Source: Christensenella sp. UBA1252 (GTDB taxonomy: Bacteria; Bacillota; Clostridia; Christensenellales; CAG-1252). Taken from it: 18,769 bases of DNA. The notes under the pieces were generated by a model. The model made no database searches. It saw only the letters and a list, made by a program, of their open reading frames with translations, and was not told the origin of the DNA. The translations under genes and the position numbers were made by a program. Below are positions 15,760 through 18,769 of the stretch, piece by piece. The DNA lies in the NCBI GenBank assembly GCA_002308575.1, contig DBVY01000002.1, positions 2,751-21,519 of the forward strand, written 5' to 3'. Numbering within the stretch: position 1 is the stretch's first letter; the number at the start of each line of letters is the position of its first letter.

Positions 15760-15788
15760 ATTATAGTATATTCTATGAAAAAAAGCAA
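15760..15788 (-). promoter_or_regulatory. Sigma-A-type promoter of the DUF1538/PII operon
   Basis: On the minus strand TTGCTT (15783-15788) and TATAAT (15760-15765) are 17 bases apart. The spacer is A/T-rich. Transcription would start near 15753 and leave a leader of about 55 bases. A small hairpin ATCGC-GTGC-GCGAT can form within the leader. Confidence 0.72.
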
Positions 15789-15850
15789 CGGTCACCGACG
15801 AATTCGGGATGATTAAACGGGAGGGAGCGGAGCACGATCACGTACTTGTT

Positions 15851-16540
15851 TCAATACCCGCGAAGCCCCGTTTGAGGCACGGTCTTTTGCACTTCCGCAA
15901 GGAATTTTTTCGCATCCTCTTCGGGGAGTTCGTGGAGCCCCTGCGTCAAATTGTTCTCTCCGTCTTTGAATTTTTGAATGAAAAACTTTTTCGCGCCGCG
16001 GACGATCTCCGCGATCGCCGCGAAGTTCTTTTCGCTGTGGAATTCTTTGATCGCCGTCGTTCGGAATTCGAAGTCGATCGACGAGGATTTTAAGATCTCG
16101 ACGCTCTTTTTGACGCGATCGAGCAAAGCGGCGTTTTGCACGCCGATCACGTCGCCGTAGGTTTCGAAATCGCTCTTGATATCCATTGCGACGTAATCCA
16201 ACAGACCTTCGCCGATCAACTCTTCGAGTACGGCGGGGTTCGTTCCGTTGGAATCGAGCTTAACCTTATAACCGAGCGCGCGCACGCGCACGATAAAATC
16301 CTTTAAATCGGGTTGCAGGGTGGGTTCGCCGCCCGTGATGCAGACCGCGTCCACCAAGCCTTTGCGTTTATTCAGATAATCGAAGACCTCGCTTTCGGGG
16401 ATCTCCGCCGCTTCCCCCGTCACGAGGGCGGCGTTGTGGCAAAACGGACAGCGAAAATTACAGCCCGGCGTAAACACCGTGCAGGCAATGTAACCGTCAA
16501 AGTCCACCATCGAAAATTTTTCCATTCCGCAGATCTTCAT
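15851..16540 (-). CDS. nrdG: Anaerobic ribonucleotide reductase activating enzyme (radical SAM)
   Basis: NrdG uses a 4Fe-4S cluster and AdoMet to place the glycyl radical on NrdD. The 229-residue protein begins with a short strand segment and then CNFRCPFC, giving the CX3CX2C cluster ligands Cys27, Cys31 and Cys34. CITGGEPTLQ at 68-77 is the radical-SAM AdoMet contact (GGEP), and KLDSNGTNP at 94-102 and DYVAMDIKSD follow as in the family. The length and pattern resemble the longer NrdG2 group rather than the roughly 155-residue E. coli enzyme. GGAG lies seven bases before the ATG. It is third in the order nrdD, trxB, nrdG, but a strong hairpin terminator sits in the 55-base gap after trxB, so its level may be set by read-through. 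No clear terminator is seen after its stop. Another glycyl-radical activase is possible in principle, but location supports NrdG. Confidence 0.9.
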   Translation of the reverse strand: MKICGMEKFSMVDFDGYIACTVFTPGCNFRCPFCHNAALVTGEAAEIPESEVFDYLNKRKGLVDAVCITGGEPTLQPDLKDFIVRVRALGYKVKLDSNGTNPAVLEELIGEGLLDYVAMDIKSDFETYGDVIGVQNAALLDRVKKSVEILKSSSIDFEFRTTAIKEFHSEKNFAAIAEIVRGAKKFFIQKFKDGENNLTQGLHELPEEDAKKFLAEVQKTVPQTGLRGY

Positions 16541-16566
16541 ACTCTTACTCCGAAATCCAAAAAAAT

Positions 16567-16589
16567 AAAAGGGCGGATACCGCCCTTTT
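16567..16589 (-). terminator. Intrinsic terminator between trxB and nrdG
   Basis: AAAAGGGCGG (16567-16576) and CCGCCCTTTT (16580-16589) form a ten-base stem with loop ATA. On the minus strand it is followed by TTTTATTTTTTT. It begins only seven bases after the trxB stop and would stop most transcripts before nrdG. Confidence 0.85.
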
Positions 16590-16595
16590 CCGCTT

Positions 16596-17519
16596 TTATT
16601 TTAAGGCGTCGATGTAACTTGCCGCTGCGATCGCGGCGACCGAACCGTCCGCGCAAGCCGTCGTGACCTGTCGGATCCTTTTGGATCTACAATCGCCCGC
16701 AACGAACAAGCCCGCCGTCTTCGTAGCCGTGTCCTCGCCGGCGATTACGTAGCCTCCCTTATCGAGGTCCACGAGGTTCTTGATCGCATCGTTGTTCGGA
16801 ACTTGCCCGACCGCAATAAAGCACCCTCTGACCTTGTACTCGCGAAGGCTCTTGTCCTGCGTGTTTTCAAACACCAAACCCGCGAGTTCGCCCTTTTCGT
16901 TTTTCAAGAACTTTTGCAGGGAAAGGTTATGCTCGTAAGAAACGTTTTCGCGCGCAAGCACCGCGTCCACCATTGCCTTTTCGCCGAAGAAACGATCGAA
17001 CAGCGTGCAGATATAGACGTGGTGACAGCAGTTCGAAAGAAACATCGTGTAGGAAAGCGCGGTGTTCGCGTCGCCGATCATAACGACGTCCTCGCCCGTA
17101 AAGAACGCGCCGTCGCAAAGCGCGCAATAGGAAACGCCCTTGCCGATCAATTCTTCCTCGCCCTCAACGCCGATATGGCGATGTTTCGCGCCTGTCGCCC
17201 AGATCACGGCTTTTGCGTTGAACGCATTGTATTCGCATTGCACGAGGAAATCGCCCTCGCCTCTTTTGATGACGTCCGAAACGCGATCGAGTTCGAGTTC
17301 CGCGCCGAAATCGGTCATTTGCTCGAACATCTTATCCGCAAGGTCGCTGCCGCTCGACGCTTTGACGGTCGGGAAATTCTCGATGCGCGGAGAATTGGAC
17401 ATCTGTCCGCCGATCGTTTCCGCCTCGATCACAAGCACGCTTTTCCCCGCACGAAGCGCGTAGGTCGCCGCGCTCATTCCGGCGGGACCCGCGCCTATGA
17501 TAATGATATCGTACTTCAT
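16596..17519 (-). CDS. trxB: Thioredoxin reductase-like flavoprotein lacking NADPH motifs
   Basis: The 307-residue protein has the two-domain build of low-molecular-weight thioredoxin reductases. GAGPAG at 9-14 binds FAD, IGGQM at 36-40 and ATGAKHR at 108-114 are family blocks, CALC at 132-135 is the redox disulphide, and LFVAGDCRSKRIRQVTTACADG at 271-292 closes the FAD site. In the second domain the expected GxGxxA reads GDANTA (149-154), and the HRRxxxR element that grips the NADPH phosphate is replaced by TLFDRFFGE (172-180). That fits the clostridial ferredoxin-dependent flavin thioredoxin reductases better than an NADPH enzyme; the donor is inferred, not shown. The ATG shares one base with the nrdD stop (TAATG, 17517-17521), so translation is coupled. 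The natural partner is the redoxin domain fused to NrdD. Confidence 0.87.
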   Translation of the reverse strand: MKYDIIIIGAGPAGMSAATYALRAGKSVLVIEAETIGGQMSNSPRIENFPTVKASSGSDLADKMFEQMTDFGAELELDRVSDVIKRGEGDFLVQCEYNAFNAKAVIWATGAKHRHIGVEGEEELIGKGVSYCALCDGAFFTGEDVVMIGDANTALSYTMFLSNCCHHVYICTLFDRFFGEKAMVDAVLARENVSYEHNLSLQKFLKNEKGELAGLVFENTQDKSLREYKVRGCFIAVGQVPNNDAIKNLVDLDKGGYVIAGEDTATKTAGLFVAGDCRSKRIRQVTTACADGSVAAIAAASYIDALK

Positions 17520-18769
17520 TATTTTCTCACACCTTCGATAAAGCCTTTGATCTCGCTCGCGTTTTCGAATCTGTCGTAGCCGCCCGCCGCGTTCGGAACG
17601 AGGAGGGTCGGCGCCTTTCTGACACCCATTTGCACGGTTTGATCTTTGTTATCTTCCGCGTCGATCGGGGTGTACGGAATGCCCGCTTTATCGAGCATCA
17701 TTTTGCTCATTTTGCAGTTCGGGCAGGTCTTGGTCGTAAAGAGGAGCATTCCTTCCGCCGCCGCGGTTTGCGCTTCTTTTACGACGGCGCTGTCCGTCTT
17801 CTCTACGTCGCCGCCCTTAAAGACGGAACCCGCGATATCGTAGGTCTTACGCATCTTGAACTCTTCGACCTTGCCGTCGTTCCAGTTTTGAACGGGGCGA
17901 TAGTAACCGGTGATACGGCTGTAAACCTCGGTGGATCTGCCGCAAACGGGGCACTTTCTCTGCTCGCCCGCGAGATAGCCGTGCTCGGCGCAGATCGAAT
18001 AGGTCGGGCTCATCGTGTAATACGGAAGCTTATAGTTCTCCGCGATCTTGCGAACGAGGTTCGCCGCCGCCTGCCAATTATCGAGTTTTTGACCGAGGAA
18101 GGCGTGGAAGACCGTGCCGGACGTATAAAGCGTTTGGAGTTCGTCCTGAATATCCAACGCGTCGAAGATGTCGGACGTAAAGCCGACGGGCAGGTGCGAG
18201 CTGTTCGTGTAGTACGGCGTCGCATCCCCTTCCGAGGCTGTGACGATATCGGGATATCTCTTCTTATCGTGTTTCGCGAGGCGATACGCGGTGGATTCCG
18301 CGGGCGTCGCTTCGAGGTTGTAAAGATCGCCGTACTCCTCTTGGTAATCGGAGAGCTTTTCCCTCATAAAGTTCAAGGTCTTCTTCGTAAATTCCTGCGC
18401 TTCCTTGTTCGTAAGATCCTTTCTGACCCAATTCGCGTTCAGGCAGGCTTCGTTCATACCGACAAGACCGATCGTCGAGAAGTGATTCGAGAACGTTCCG
18501 AGATAGCGCTTCGTGTAGGGATACAGACCTTCTTCGAGGAGCTTCGTGATAACGTTTCTCTTGACTTTCAACGAACGCGCCGCAATGTCCATCAAACGGG
18601 TCAATCTGCGGAAGAATTCGTCCTCGTCCTTGGAAAGATAGGCAATACGCGGCATATTGATCGTAACGACGCCGACGCTGCCCGTGCTCTCGCCGCTGCC
18701 GAAGAAGCCGCCGGACTTTTTCCTAAGCTCTCTGAGGTCGAGGCGCAAACGGCAGCACATCGAACGGAC
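17519..18769 (-). CDS. nrdD: Anaerobic ribonucleoside-triphosphate reductase with C-terminal redoxin domain, 5' end missing
   Basis: The frame stays open to the window edge (VRSMCCRLRLD), so the N-terminal part lies outside; 416 residues are visible. NrdD reduces ribonucleoside triphosphates to deoxynucleotides without oxygen. Numbering from the Met at 18760, family blocks are the CC pair at 2-3, GTFSNHFSTIGLVGMNEA at 88-105, NLEATPAESTAYR at 148-160, and TYSICAEHGYLAGEQRKCPVCG at 253-274. The last carries the zinc-site residues Cys257, Cys270 and Cys273, with His260 in the position of the remaining ligand. RITGYYRPV at 282-290 has the glycyl-radical Gly285. The usual protein ends soon after EFKMRKTY. 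Here a linker (about 308-336) leads to a glutaredoxin/NrdH-like domain (337-413) with CPNC at 346-349 and a cis-proline-type KAPTLLV. The enzyme thus appears to carry its own thiol donor. The trxB start overlaps its stop. Confidence 0.93.
   Translation of the reverse strand, partial: VRSMCCRLRLDLRELRKKSGGFFGSGESTGSVGVVTINMPRIAYLSKDEDEFFRRLTRLMDIAARSLKVKRNVITKLLEEGLYPYTKRYLGTFSNHFSTIGLVGMNEACLNANWVRKDLTNKEAQEFTKKTLNFMREKLSDYQEEYGDLYNLEATPAESTAYRLAKHDKKRYPDIVTASEGDATPYYTNSSHLPVGFTSDIFDALDIQDELQTLYTSGTVFHAFLGQKLDNWQAAANLVRKIAENYKLPYYTMSPTYSICAEHGYLAGEQRKCPVCGRSTEVYSRITGYYRPVQNWNDGKVEEFKMRKTYDIAGSVFKGGDVEKTDSAVVKEAQTAAAEGMLLFTTKTCPNCKMSKMMLDKAGIPYTPIDAEDNKDQTVQMGVRKAPTLLVPNAAGGYDRFENASEIKGFIEGVRK

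Noticed and set aside
15528-15788. 86-codon minus-strand frame overlapping the start of the DUF1538 gene
   Set aside because: It would begin upstream of the -10 box, in another frame, and turns into an Arg-rich out-of-frame reading of the DUF1538 gene.
13227-15850. Mobile element or attachment sites carrying the AT-richer DUF1538 cassette
   Set aside because: No transposase, integrase, tRNA gene, terminal inverted repeat or target duplication could be found on either side.
16596-17519. Frameshift or decay of trxB as the reason for the missing NADPH motifs
   Set aside because: The frame is intact, length is normal, and all FAD and disulphide motifs are present. The changes look like a different subfamily, not damage.

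Overview
The window looks like chromosome of an anaerobic, uncultured-type Clostridia (Bacillota). This is inferred from strong AGGAG-like ribosome sites, sigma-A-type promoters, a class III (oxygen-sensitive) ribonucleotide reductase, a thioredoxin reductase lacking the usual NADPH motifs, a split B12-dependent methionine synthase, and protein families typical of gut Clostridia. Bases are GC-leaning with Ala GCG and Ile ATC preferred, except in one stretch (about 13.35-15.79 kb) that is visibly more AT-rich. There are 13 genes, two cut by the window edges. No rRNA, tRNA, CRISPR array, insertion sequence or phage gene was seen, and no gene-free stretch exceeds 300 bases.

Layout. 1-3936 (+): 3' part of a very large surface-anchored protein with two metallophosphoesterase units, the second a purple-acid-phosphatase-like unit with a degenerate metal site. 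3957-4880 (+): monoacylglycerol-lipase-like alpha/beta hydrolase. 4967-5695 (+): YhhN-family (lysoplasmalogenase-like) membrane protein with its own promoter. 5713-5748: a perfect bidirectional terminator. 9506-5769 (-): methionine/one-carbon operon metF, stand-alone MetH reactivation domain, short metH. 9535-9618: divergent promoters. 9654-13226 (+): membrane protein with an acidic/coiled-coil head and an apparently split PH-like domain, then thymidylate kinase, then a COG2509-type FAD protein. 13352-15697 (-): DUF1538 membrane protein with two PII-like regulators. 15851-18769 (-): nrdG, trxB, nrdD (5' end outside the window).

How the genes work together. The metF operon forms 5-methyltetrahydrofolate, passes its methyl group to homocysteine, and carries the separate domain needed to repair oxidised cobalamin. 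At the right end, NrdD carries a C-terminal redoxin (CPNC) and is followed by a thioredoxin reductase whose ATG shares a base with the nrdD stop, so the electron path into deoxynucleotide synthesis is probably reductase to fused redoxin to NrdD, with NrdG making the glycyl radical. The DUF1538/PII cassette looks like a membrane transporter or channel gated by small-molecule-sensing trimers; its substrate is unknown, and it is the best candidate here for a poorly described system.

All calls were made by reading the sequence. No database search, structure prediction or composition calculation was run.
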